A stretch of DNA of 64,000 nucleotides, from the NCBI GenBank assembly GCA_907165135.1, contig OU015568.1, positions 11,850,501 to 11,914,500 of the forward strand. Reading direction: 5' to 3'. Below the pieces are notes generated by a model. It worked only from the letters and a program-made list of their open reading frames with translations. It searched no databases and was not told the DNA's origin. The DNA is from Oikopleura dioica (lineage: Eukaryota > Chordata > Appendicularia > Copelata > Oikopleuridae). The position numbers were made by a program, and so were the translations under genes. Positions 45,539-55,672 of the stretch are shown one piece after another (within the stretch, counting starts at the first letter, position 1; every line of letters starts with the position of its first letter).

Positions 45539-48500
45539 TTATTGTTTGACAAGCGTAGCCTGTAAAAAGAGTCGTTTCACATTGAGCTCTTCTTTTACGT
45601 TCGTCGTCGATCTCTCACAAATTTCGACAGATTCAACAGAAAATCCAGCCGCTTCGGCGATCAAAGTAAATTCTTCTTTTCCAAAGAAATAGCTTCTGGT
45701 TCCATCGTGGCGAGCGTAAAATTTGTCGCTGATCTAAAAAGCTTTTTGAAGGACGGAAATCTTAAAACTAATCAACGGATAAGATAAAAAAAGGTCAAAT
45801 TGCTTCTTCCGGGGTGAAAATTGCCTCAATTTCAAAAAGACGCGGTGCTTTTATTGGCCAGTAGAAAATATAAAAAAATGAAGAGAAGATTCGGATTGAG
45901 CTTGGAAAAGGATGGACCTTATGCGATTCTGGTCGTTGCTTCTACCGCTATCCTTTCTGGCTTTTGCTTCGGGTAAGACTCTATTTACACTAAACAAAGC
46001 CTGAAAACACAAGCAAACAAATCTGCTGCCTGTAACAAATGTTACCAGTTTCTCGATAATAAAGCCTATTTGAGAATCTCAGAAGTTCAAACAAACTTTG
46101 ATTTATTAAGGCGCCACTACGTACATTCGATTATACGTAGTAGTCTTGTACTTTTTCATACCCACGCGGGTTATCGAATATAAAAAAGGTTGATTCTTCC
46201 AGAAATCACACAACAACGCAAAAAAGAATAAAAATGAACTTTCAAAGAATATTTTTAATCCTTTTTTACATCTTGGAACTTCATGCAACTGCATGCAATT
46301 GGGACTTCCCAATTGAAAAGCCAATTTACTTTTCGAGAGTGGTGGAACCAAAGTTGATCAAAACGATCCGGACGAAAACCCGCTCCTTTTTCAGACAAAT
46401 CCGCGAACGAAACCTTTTTACTCTTGGCTGAAACAAACCTTCGAACTGTTCTGTAAATAAAAGCTGAATTCAGATTTACGGGCTTTCAACAAGTTTTAAC
46501 TGCGCAATGGAAAGTGCACTTTCAGCTTCCGATTCAGGTTGCTTCATTGCACCAGCGTTTTTCTCAGGAAAAGTTGGAATAATCAACACTTTCATAGTCA
46601 GTGTAAACTCTGTTTTCTAACTCAATCGAGGGATTCATGTACTTTGGCTCAATTCTGGTAACGATTTTCTACGCTCAAATATCTCCCGCACAATGGATGA
46701 TTCTCTCCTCCCTTTTATCTGTCGCTGGTTACGGAACACTTTTACTTTTTATGTTTCTCGGTAGCTCCTGGCTAACAGTACTACAAATCATCATGGGCAT
46801 CCTTGCCGGCCTTGGCTCTGGTTTTTCCTACGGCATAATTTGCATCACTCCGCAATTTTGGCTTGAGAAAAAACGCAAAAAACTCAATCCATATCTATTT
46901 CTGGGCTATCCAGGGTTCTTATTGTTATCAGTGACGCTCGGCAATTATTTATGCAGCATCTTCTCATGGTACGGCGCCGTGATCGTCATCGTTGGAATTT
47001 TTCTCAACCAGCTGATTCTGGGAACGATCTTTATTAGACACGAGTCGGAGCCTGTCAGACTCGAGAAGACTAAATTCAAAATCGGTGAGAGCATTGTCGA
47101 GATTAAAAACGTTCTTGCAATCAAGGAACGGGCTCGGATTAGTCTCCTAAGAACTAAGAAACAACAACAAGTGAGTCTGAAAATAGGGATGCGTGCCAAT
47201 GCTGATTGTGTCAGCAATATCCTCAGGTTTTATTTGCTCTGGGGTCATGACAGAGGTCACCAATGTGGCCATTGAATCTGGCATCGAGCCAGTTCTAGCT
47301 ACAAAGCTACTTCTGTTTGCATCTCTACCCGAGCTGATTTTCAGGAATGTGCCTAACAATACGTAAATTAACGATAAAACGTTTTGCAAGACATAAAAAG
47401 ACCGATCTGGGGATATTTCTGCAACAAGCACGACGTGACCTTGATGCAACTTTTCTACCTCCTTTCATTTCTGCTCTCTCAAATTGCCCTAGCTCTATCC
47501 TCTTCCTATTCCCATTTCATATCCGGAATGCTTCTGTACTCAATCGGCATTTGTGGATATACGGGAATCAAGTTCGTCCTGTTCATCGAGCTCGTCGGAA
47601 CGGACAAACTACGAAATGTTCTTCTATGCGATCAAGTCATAAATGGATCTTTGACGCTGATAGTTCCTTATGTTTCGAACTCGATGGTGGAATTTTTCGA
47701 CACACCAAAAGTCATTTTCTTTGTCAATACTTTTGCCGCTATATTCTGGTAAAATCTACCGTATTACTTTGTTTCAGTAAATTTCTAGCATTTCTGTCGG
47801 CCTTTACATACGAAAAATTGTCCATACGAACCGAAGAATATCCCGAATGACTATAAGACCTGGGATCGAAGAGAACCAATCAATCTCAATAATCCAAGAT
47901 GTACGAAAAAGTTCGATATTACCAAATAAAAATTGAATAAAAAGACGAATAAATTACCTTTGTTCCTGGCTTAAATCTAAGCATTGCATGATCGTTTTCT
48001 GCATAATCTCGGAAGATTAATTTTCCATTGGGTTTGAGAATCTCAGAAATGTTCTTCAACGCGATCACGTGCTTGTCAGGGTGAATTGCGGAGAGGACGA
48101 AGATGAGCGAGGCTAAATCGCACTTATTTTTTATTTGACAATTCGTTTTCACGCTAACCTTTTCCGTTACATTTTTTAACCAGTCGTTTAGTGTCAAGTC
48201 AGCCGTAAACGTTAGTAAACGACCCTCTAGCCCTTCATCTTTTGCTCTATTCTTTACAAAGTCGACCGCTCTTGGGGAAAAATCGCAACTGAATCCGGAA
48301 GCGCTCTTGTTTGCTTCCAAAATTGGAAAGATAAAGTTGCCCACACCGCATCCAAGTTCAATAATTGTCAAATTTTCGCTTGCCAACTCGGGAAACTCGC
48401 GTTCGGTCCAGTGGCGATCTTTGAAGAAATTCGTAGTGTTGCGCATGTAGAACTTGTCCCAATGCTTCTTCGCTTCGCGCTCCAATTTAGACGCTTCGAA

Positions 48501-48569
48501 GTTAGAAACCATCCGTTTATTTTGCTTTTCTAGCTGCTCAATCTGAGCTTCTGTTAATTCCACTTCCAT
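45539..48569 (-). CDS. METTL6: METTL6-type tRNA 3-methylcytidine methyltransferase
   Basis: Two exons, 47958-48569 and 45539-45733, join in phase 0 to give 268 residues, close to vertebrate METTL6 (about 280). METTL6 makes m3C at position 32 of serine tRNAs. Seen: NTTNFFKDRHWTEREFPEL near the N-terminus, the SAM-binding motif IELGCGVGNFIFP, CDFSPRAVDFVK, FVLSAIHPDKH and RDYAENDHAMLRF; the second exon supplies FYARHDGTRSYFF. METTL2/8 relatives are the alternative, but the short N-terminus fits METTL6. The 2.2-kb intron contains a complete transporter gene on the other strand. The stop TAA overlaps an AATAAA signal. Confidence 0.93.
45878..47850 (+). CDS. Major facilitator transporter, monocarboxylate-transporter-like
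   Basis: Multi-exon gene nested in the METTL6 intron. Exons seen: 45878-45972 (MKRRFGLSLEKDGPYAILVV, first helix), from 46494, about 46622-47167 (GLGSGFSYGIICITPQFWLEKKRKK, several helices), about 47198-47350, about 47400-47754 (RPIWGYFCNKHDV, more helices), and a final exon ending in EEYPE at 47850. Some internal boundaries are unsure. The hydrophobic pattern, the DG pair before helix 1 and the Gly-rich helix followed by a basic loop fit the SLC16 group, but the loop motifs are weak, so another MFS family is possible. The protein would be a plasma-membrane solute carrier; the substrate cannot be told. Confidence 0.65.
46234..46431 (+). CDS. Candidate short secreted peptide precursor within the transporter intron
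   Basis: A 65-codon open frame starts with a signal-peptide-like MNFQRIFLILFYILELHATA and ends RNLFTLG. A C-terminal glycine is the usual amidation donor. TATAAAAAA lies 47 bp upstream (46179-46187) and AATAAA 25 bp downstream (46456-46461), giving a complete miniature transcription unit. It lies in the first intron of the transporter gene on the same strand. No family recognised; it could be chance. Confidence 0.32.
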   Translation: MNFQRIFLILFYILELHATACNWDFPIEKPIYFSRVVEPKLIKTIRTKTRSFFRQIRERNLFTLG

Positions 48570-48756
48570 TCTAAAGCGTTCTGATAAAATTTAAATCAAG
48601 ACAGCTAGGGCACTTGAACACAGAAAAAGTATGACGCGCTCTGAGGCGTGCACGCTCGGAAGAGCTTTTCCCCTTTGCGCGCTAAGACTAGTTTCAGAAA
48701 GCGAAAGCAAACTTCTTTCGTTTTAACATTAGAATTGCAAATAGTTTTTGAAAGAT

Positions 48757-49079
48757 ATGTCTGATTCCGAAGAGCAGCAGATTCCCGCTGAGGTTCCTGA
48801 AGAGCCAAAGGAAGAAGCTCCAAAGAAAAAGGGACGAAAGCCAAGAGCTAAGAAGGCTAAGGCCGCGGCAGATAAGGTAAGTGTGAGAAATGCTCTTGGA
48901 TTCGATACTCTTCCTTGATTTCAATCAAAATTTAGCCCGCTGCTCCAAAAAAGGAAGGCAAGGTGGCGAAAAAGTCCGCTCCAGCTGCAGCTAAGAAGGG
49001 CAAGGGTAAGGGCCGACCGCCAAAGAAAGGAGGAAAAGGAAAGAAAGCCGCTGCTCCAGCCGCAAGTGAAGCCAGCTAA
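48757..49079 (+). CDS. HMGA-like AT-hook chromatin protein
   Basis: Two exons (48757-48876, 48936-49079) encode 87 residues. An acidic start (MSDSEEQQIPAEVPEEPKEE) precedes a Lys/Ala/Pro/Gly-rich rest with two AT-hook-like cores, KKKGRKPRAKK and GKGKGRPPKKGG, which bind the minor groove of A+T-rich DNA. It ends AAAPAASEAS. Size and layout fit HMGA-type proteins, though the acidic stretch is at the wrong end for vertebrate HMGA; histone-H1-tail-like proteins are an alternative. Poly(A) signal at 49124. It is divergent from METTL6, with starts 187 bp apart. Confidence 0.75.
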
Positions 49080-49123
49080 TTTTAAAACTCGTGTTTGACC
49101 AAAACCTGACTGTAACAATAACA

Positions 49124-49163
49124 AATAAAAAACTCAAATATGCATTTTTATGTTATTTTTATT
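49124..49163. terminator. Facing poly(A) signals of two convergent genes
   Basis: AATAAA at 49124-49129 (plus) serves the AT-hook gene and AATAAA on the minus strand (49158-49163) serves AP3M. They are 28 bp apart, so the 3' untranslated regions probably overlap. Confidence 0.65.
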
Positions 49164-49311
49164 ATTAAAGAAAAGGGTATTGCACTGAAGAACTTGAAAT
49201 ACATTCGTGATGGTCTGATAAATTGAGACGTTGAGAAAGATAAATGAAGAAATACGGACAGGTAAAGGTAATAGGAACGGAAACTTTGAAGATGCATTTG
49301 TTTTTGGCAAA

Positions 49312-50806
49312 TCACGTGCGGATCTCGACAGCGTTGGCGCTAGTGATGTACTTGACGCCTTTGAAAGCCTTGTAGCCCTCGCCGAAGACATTCAACTGGT
49401 GAACCTTGATATTCGAAGCGGCGTATTGCTCGACGCTGAATTGCACGGAAAAGACAAGCCTCAGGTCGCACTTTTCTTTCAAGTTGATGCTTCCTCTCAA
49501 TGACGGCGCCGTTCCAGACACAAGTTTACCAACGTCCCATTTCAATCGCTTTTCGAAAGAGTCAAAGCTGTACGATCCTTCCGAGGCGGTCAGGTTGACG
49601 TTCGTTACGCAAGCGGGCATTTTACATGTAACAAAGACATTTGTCACGGGCTTTGGGGTCACTAACCGCTAGAAAAGGGCGTAAAAATGATTTTTATCAC
49701 AATAAATACCTTTGGTGATATGGAGATGTCTAATTTTCCTGCTTGAAGCGATGCATTTGCACGAATATAAAACGGCAAAGCCGCTCCTCCATTAATGGAA
49801 GACTAAAAAAGTTAGGATAACTCGAAAATAATTGCAATCCACCTGGTATCTCAGGAGTTCAAATTGACCATCTGGGGGAATAAAGGAGAGCATCTTCTCA
49901 ACGTTCCATCGTTTCAGTCGAATACACGGATGGAAGTTTACGTTGTTGAAGACTTTCGGATTTTGCCATGAGAGGCTGCAATAATGTTTGAGCGGGGAAG
50001 CGTTTTAATAATTCCTACCTCAGATCTGGTGTTCCTGAGAGCTTGATACTCGAGTCAATTCGGCCATTTGCGAGAGACAGTAAATGAGAGCCCTGTTTGT
50101 TGACCACCATATTCAGCTATAAAAGGGATGAATCTGATATTGTTAAGATACTGGGTTACATTTTCTTTCATATCAAAATATGCTTCGTTGTTGTTGTACT
50201 TGACGTTCGCCTTTCTCCACGGAACATTCGACAGTTGCCCAGTAGGCAAGTTCTCGGACACGTTGCTCTTTCCAGTGACAGTATTCTTGATTGAACTGAG
50301 CATCGTTGTCGGCCGAATAAGCTCCTTGAGGACGTTGGGTTCGGTAACGAGAGGAAATCCAGCGTCAAGGAGCTCGTCCAATAAGGAGTAAACAACGACG
50401 AAGTTTTCTTTGATAGAATTGACGGAACACTCGCCGAAGTAATCGATGAAGACATCTTTGATTCGATGCAAGAATTCTGTGATCATAAGCGGCATCACAT
50501 CTAGATAGGAGAGATGAAATTTGGATTAAAGATTTTTAATACCTTCGCGAGTTACGGCTAGAAAGATGGTGTCTTTGTGAAGAACGTGAATAAGGTAGTG
50601 GTTGTTCGGCCCGAGATAGACAATCGGCATGTCGTTAACATCAGATAATCCACGGAGCTAGAATCTTTTAGAGAAGAAGATTAGAATAATCTTACATTTT
50701 CTAAGAAATCATCAAGAACTGTTCTTTTGATCGCCGAGCACCAATGCTTCTCCATGAAGACTTTCAAGTCATTCGTCGCGATTATAAATAAACTATTGAT
50801 CGTCAT
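49312..50806 (-). CDS. AP3M1: AP-3 complex subunit mu
   Basis: Cargo-binding medium chain of the AP-3 adaptor, which sorts proteins from endosomes to lysosome-related organelles. Seven exons (50696-50806, 50543-50657, 50160-50500, 50019-50116, 49843-49975, 49710-49802, 49312-49668) join in phase to 415 residues, against about 418 in vertebrates. N-terminal longin part: INSLFIIATNDLKVFMEKHW, FIDYFGECS, LPTGQLSNVPWR and NNEAYFD. C-terminal mu-homology part: KLSGTPDL, HPCIRLKRW, LSFIPPDGQFELL and GYKAFKGVKYI. All introns are GT-AG; the one after 50160 is 43 bp. The ATG directly follows TTTTAG, 58 bp after the upstream gene's stop. Confidence 0.95.
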
Positions 50807-50864
50807 TCTAAAAGGAAATAATCTTGAAGAGTGGGTAGAAAAAGAAAAGTGTAAAAATATATTT
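50807..50864 (-). other. Operon-type intercistronic gap with trans-splice acceptor
   Basis: Only 58 bp separate the EFCAB11-like stop from the AP3M ATG. The gap ends in CCTTTTAG one base before the ATG and has no room for a promoter. This is the layout of larvacean trans-spliced operons; use of a spliced leader here is inferred. Confidence 0.6.
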
Positions 50865-51305
50865 TTAGGAATGTAAAATTTCAAAAAGCTGCGAATACGA
50901 GATCCGCCCGTATCCATCGAGATCAAGGTTGCGGAAAATTTTCCTCGCTTCAGCAGGATCTTCTCCGTGTCGTTCGAAGAGTTTGGCGAAGGATTTTTCT
51001 GTGTAGAAACCGCGGTGGTTGTGGTCGAGAAGCTGCGACATTATACTGAAGTCGTCATCTAAAATCGATTAAGGAAATATTTTACTGAAAGAATTACCAG
51101 CAATCGACTTGTAGTGAATAATGTAAGCAACCAGCTTTTCTTTTGAAATGCGGCCGTTTTCGAAGAATGGGAGTAGTTTTGCTTTCTTGACTTTGAAGCC
51201 GAAAAACATCATCCAGATGTATTTAGCATCATTAATTTCGAAAAACTTCTGCTTCTTGTAGACCTCTTCTATTCGTTTTTCAATCGATTCTCGCTCTAAG
51301 TCCAT
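50865..51305 (-). CDS. EF-hand protein, EFCAB11-like
   Basis: Two exons (51098-51305, 50865-51058) encode 133 residues. Near the N-terminus, WMMFFGFKVKKAK resembles the LFGYK segment of EFCAB11. In the second exon HNHRGFYTEKSFAKLF is a degenerate EF hand, and DLDGYGRISYSQ is a nearly canonical calcium loop with Gln at the last coordinating position instead of Glu. EFCAB11 is a poorly characterised small calcium-binding protein. The ATG follows CTTCAG directly. First gene of the two-gene unit with AP3M. Confidence 0.65.
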
Positions 51306-51498
51306 CTGAAGATGACGATATCAAAGAAATGTTTCTACTTTTAGCAGTTTTGTTCTATTTCAAGGCAGTGTTTGTGAGACAAAGTTGGAGAAAGTACATG
51401 AAAGTTATAGAAAGAAAGATAGACTAAAGAAAAATGTATGTAGGTCGCTTTTTTCGTTTTCGGAGTGCGAGGAGAGTTTCGGAGAATAATACATGTCA

Positions 51499-53024
51499 CT
51501 ACCAATTTTCGCGAACAACGCGCCTGAGGCGACGAGTGTTGCGATCTTGGTTGCGGGTCTTTTTGGCGAGCTCTTGGTCTGTCAGGATTTCCATTTGAGG
51601 GCTCCAGGCGTCTGCTTCGGTTGTGTTTCTTAGCGCCACGGAAACAACTTGAATTCGACTGTGAAATCAAGGAAGAATAAAGCTCTTACCTGGAAGAGGA
51701 TTGTCGGAAAACGAGCACGTCTTTTGATGCCAGGTGAGCTGTCCTCTGATAGAATAGGCAATCGTCGTCACGAATTCTCCTCCAAGTCCCAGTTCTTGGC
51801 AGTACTAGAATAAATTTTAACCCCCGAAAAGATTTATCTTCCTAAAACCTGTTTCGCAAAAACTTCAGGGTCATTTGTTCTCTCCGCCATGTCCCACTCA
51901 ATTTGATCGACGACAGATATGTTTCCAATATGCACATTTAGCTTCAAAATGACTCTCGCATCAGATGCCCTTAATTTTCCAATAAAACAATATACACATT
52001 TTCGCAGAATTACTCTTTGAGAACATCTTCAGATGGCTGATATTGATCACATTGGACGCGTATTGATTCCGCAATCGCTCGGACAAAGAGTCCCGGTGGT
52101 AAATTCATATCGTCACACATCAGCTCTGCAAATTGTTCCGGGGAGATGAGCTTTTCATTCCGGTTCCAAGTGAAACAGTCTCGTAATTTATGACCTTGAT
52201 TGAACTTTTATCATGAAATTTTATGAATGTGACAAACCTTCGAGCTCCATATCAAGTCGTATAGGAACCAAGCATTCTTCCTGATCTGCGTTGTTGAGCA
52301 CGTGATGGTCTACGTTTGAGTTGAGGAACATCGGGTAGCTTCTGACTTTTTTCTTGTTCTTCGCAAAAATAAGACAAGGAGTCGTCAACGGAACGGGGTC
52401 CAAATGCTGCGCGACGCTTGTATTTGTCTGTGGAATAGGCGCTAGGGACGATCTACGCGTCGTTGGAGTACTGTTTCCTAAAATAATTTGGTCCCTCGAG
52501 TAAAAGAGGACAAAAGAGAACCTGGAACAGCGGATTGCATGGACGCGTAATTTTCGACTTTTTCTTCGACTTCTTCTGCTTCGACTTTATTCGAAGTTCT
52601 GTACCTTCCTCCTCTTCCCGCCATGACTTCGTCCACCTCCGATGCTTTCATCAAACTAACGGAGCTCGGCAAATTTGCATGGTTTGGGTCTGTCGATGTC
52701 TAGAGAAAAATTAGCCTAGAAAAATTGTAAAGACGCACCTTTTTGATGTACTCACGCTCTTCTTCTGTGGCAGTTCGCCTGTATAAACCAGGAAATCGCT
52801 TGTACAATTTTCCACGGAACATTCTCAGATAGTTCCCTACTTCTGATCCAATGACATACACTGTATCGTCGTCTTTTAACGTAATCTTTGTCTCGTTAAA
52901 AAAGAAGCTCCATTAACTCAATATTCAGTAGAAAAAGTATTTTAACAAGTTCCTGAGTGGGCTCCTTGCCATAAGTGACAAATCCACCCTCGGTCTTTCT
53001 CGGCTCGGTCGACATTTCCGACAT
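51499..53024 (-). CDS. SMARCB1: SNF5/INI1 core subunit of SWI/SNF chromatin remodeller
   Basis: Eight exons (52947-53024, 52739-52891, 52522-52699, 52238-52477, 52014-52194, 51849-51969, 51690-51804, 51499-51647) join in phase to about 404 residues (vertebrate 385). Two in-frame ATGs (53024, 53015) are possible starts. Landmarks: [20 protein letters not shown] in the N-terminal winged-helix domain, then [14 protein letters not shown], repeat 1 [10 protein letters not shown], repeat 2 [39 protein letters not shown], and the basic C-terminal helix [11 protein letters not shown]. All residues expected of the nucleosome-acidic-patch helix are present. All introns are GT-AG; the last is 42 bp. Confidence 0.96.
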
Positions 53025-53543
53025 TCTAGAAAGAATCCGTCTAAGCAACAAGTTTCAATTGAAAATATCGCCGTCGATTCTCTCGAACACGAACTTCGAT
53101 TGGCGGCGGAGCGCGGCGCTGATTGGCCAAAAGCGAGAAAGAAGAATTTATCGACAGGCGCTTTTACTACGCCTAGAAATCGAGAGGGATAAAAGAAGAG
53201 ATACAGTCAGGTTACAGAGGATGTTTCAAGCCAACCAAGATCCTAAGATGATGACGGAAGAGGAGAGAGAAGCCTATTTTCAGAGAGACGAGTCCTTATC
53301 TGTAAGTAAATTTATCGAACAGTTGCTAAGAATCTTTCAAAGCTCAACAAGACTTTTTTTTTCTCACGAATCTCTGTATATAGTATAGACAATTTGTCTT
53401 TTCTTTTGTGCTCAGGTAACTTTTCCTTTTAGGACCGATTCTCCGACTTCTGGCAGGAAGCTCCGCTCGTCAAAAAAGTCCGAGATTTTGACGTCATCGG
53501 CAAATACGCATCTTTTCACAACAGGAATGAGTTTTTCCTCTGA
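52975..53543 (+). CDS. Small basic helical protein, unrecognised, start unclear
   Basis: Two exons: an open stretch from about 52975 to 53301, then 53433-53543, joined in phase 0 by a GT-AG intron. The peptide is rich in Arg/Lys/Glu (KRERRIYRQALLLRLEIERD), then MMTEEEREAYFQRDE and FSDFWQEAPLVKKVRDFDV. The only in-frame ATG (53221) lies in the middle; the conserved-looking helix before it suggests an unseen upstream exon or non-ATG start. The 5' part runs antisense to the first SMARCB1 exon. Poly(A) signal near 53555. Family unknown. Confidence 0.5.
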
Positions 53544-53573
53544 ACCGAGAATCAAATAAAAAAGAAAAAATTA

Positions 53574-53645
53574 AGGGGACACCCGGGTTTGAACCGGGGA
53601 CCTCTCGATCTGCAGTCGAATGCTCTACCACTGAGCTATATCCCC
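53574..53645 (-). tRNA. tRNA-Cys (GCA)
   Basis: 72-nt minus-strand cloverleaf: acceptor GGGGATA start pairing with the TGTCCCC end, A box TAGCTCAGTGG, anticodon loop CTGCAGA (GCA), B box GGTTCAAACCC. Very close to the animal consensus. It starts about 30 bp after the stop codon of the opposite-strand gene. Confidence 0.95.
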
Positions 53646-54617
53646 ACGTTCACTGCGGCTAGATCAATTCTATTTGAATCAATACTGTAGCTTGTTGAAA
53701 ACTCAATTGACAGCGCCTTCAACTACGGACCGTTGATGATCATTGCTGTCTACTACATGGCTCATTCTAACCGATTCTCCGTCGTCAGCTCTGGACACTA
53801 GAAAAAGCAACGAGCTTATTTATTCAATGAAGATCATCTGATTGCAATTCAAATTAGTCATGATTATATTTCCGCCTGTACATGATCTCTCATCAATAAA
53901 GCTTATCTAACTAATGTTACTGAATAATTTTTACCAAGTTGAAATCATGATCTTTTGATTTTCACTGGGCATTTATCTGGATAAATGCATCTTGGTGATT
54001 TGTGGATACACGACGTTTTCCTCAAACCGACGTTTTCCTCAACCGACGTTCTCGTTAAACCGACGTTCTACTCAATGATCAGAACGTCGGTTTGATCAAA
54101 ACGTCGGTTTAATGAAAACGTCGGTTTTCACGAAAAATGCGTGGGCGCCTAGAATTCGACTAAGACTCAGTTTGGAAACCGACGTTTTCGTTAAACCAAC
54201 GTTTTCATTATGCTTATAATTTATAAGTTATAAACTTAACGCTTGAACGCATAATGAAGAGTAAAAGTATAAGAATACTGTATATTTTCATTTTATGAAC
54301 TAATACAGCTAAAATATTTCTTTTTAAAATGTATACAAGACCGATAAAATGTAAGACGATCATTTTTACTGCATAAATTATGTTGGCTAATGTTTTTCCG
54401 ATAAACATATCGACTTTAAATGATACTTACTTTTTATCTTTTTTAATAATTAATATAGTTAAAATTTTCAAAGTTTACAATTTAAGGAAAATGTCGGTTT
54501 GAAAAAGACATTATTCCAAAAAGAGCCTATTCTCATTCGCTCTGATTGCCCCCGCATTTTAAGGGAAAACCGACAATTTCATTAAGCCGACGTTCTGATC
54601 AAACCGACGTTCTGAGT

Positions 54618-55455
54618 CAGGGGTGACCATTTGGGCATTGGGCATTTGGGCAAATCGGGCAATTTTCGGGCAAAAACGCTTTTGGGCGGGCATTTGGTCG
54701 GCTCAACGCCTGAAAATAGGCTGGGCAACATTGGAAAAGTCGGGCATTTGGGCATTTTCTGGGCAGTTGGGCACCATCGGGCAGTTGGGCAAATGCCCAC
54801 CGGGAAAAATCATAAACGTGGGCGTTTTCCTGTCCGCTTATTGGTCGTTAAGCTCACAAACAAGAAAAAAGATAAAAGGAGAAGGTTCTGCAAGGGTGTG
54901 TGAAGTGGACCTCTATGGTTAGCTGTTTACCTTTGACCACTTGATCCTTTTGTGAAATTATCCCTACCCTTAACTCAGCCACTTCTTTGCGGAGATGGTT
55001 CTGCAAGGGTGTGTGAAGTGGACCTTCATGGTTAGCTGTCTACCCTTGACCTCCAGATCCTTTTTATCCCTTATTTTTCCAACCCCATTTTTGAACCCCT
55101 TTTTTCGAGACGGTTATGCAAGAGTGTGTGAAGTGGACCTTAATGGTTAGCTGTCTATTCTTGACAACCTGATCGATCTTTTACAAAATTATTTTTTTAA
55201 CCGCTTTTTAAATAAATTTCAAACCTTCCAAATCTTCAACTGAAATAAATTATTGAGAGAAATTTAGAAAATTAAAGTTTTAACAAGCTCGAAATGTCGG
55301 GAAAATTTTTGCCCGAAAAATTGCCCAATTGCCCGATTGGGCATTCTGGGCACATTGGACTGGTCGGGCATTTGGTCGGCCCGGGTCTTGATTTTTGGTA
55401 TTGGGCGGGCAATTGGTCGGCCCGACGAAGATTTTTGCCCAAATGGTCACCCCTG
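54618..55455. mobile_element. Nested element with CAGGGGTGACCATTTGGGCA ends
   Basis: CAGGGGTGACCATTTGGGCA at the left is mirrored at the right. Inside each end are irregular TTGGGCA/CGGGCA repeats. GTTCTGA flanks both ends (54609-54615, 55456-55462), an imperfect 7-8 bp duplication. A CAGGGGTG-type terminus with a duplication near 8 bp suggests hAT-like; no transposase is present. It inserted inside the larger foldback element. Confidence 0.65.
54884..55185 (+). repeat. Three tandem repeats of about 114 bp
   Basis: Units starting at 54884, 54997 and 55112 share GGTTCTGCAAGGGTGTGTG, then AAGTGGACC, ATGGTTAGCTGT and a TTGAC...GATC tail. The spacers have diverged more than the cores. They lie in the centre of the nested element. 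Confidence 0.8.
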
Positions 55456-55672
55456 GTTCTGACCATTGACGAGAACGTCGGTTTAACGAAAACGTCGGTT
55501 GAGGAAAACGTCGGTTTGAGGAAAACGTCGTGTATCCGTGATTTGTCGGTGAACTCTACTATTCATAAGATAGTAATTATAGACATCGATAATTAAAAAT
55601 TCTTGAACCTTCTTTAAAAATTAAGTAAAAATTTATTTGTATAAAAACATGAGAAAGCATAAAAGAACGTTC

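Larger units (their letters stand above)
54004..55537. mobile_element. Foldback-like DNA transposon with 9-bp target duplication
   Basis: The outer ends are GGATACACGACGTTTTCC and its exact reverse complement. Both are followed inward by tandem variants of AACCGACGTTTTCNTC, making terminal inverted repeats of about 75 bp. The 9-mer GTGATTTGT occurs immediately outside both ends (53995-54003 and 55538-55546), a perfect target-site duplication. Inverted repeats built of short tandem units plus 9-bp duplications recall Foldback and Mutator-type elements. The interior has no transposase; it carries a second element at 54618-55455. Confidence 0.85.
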
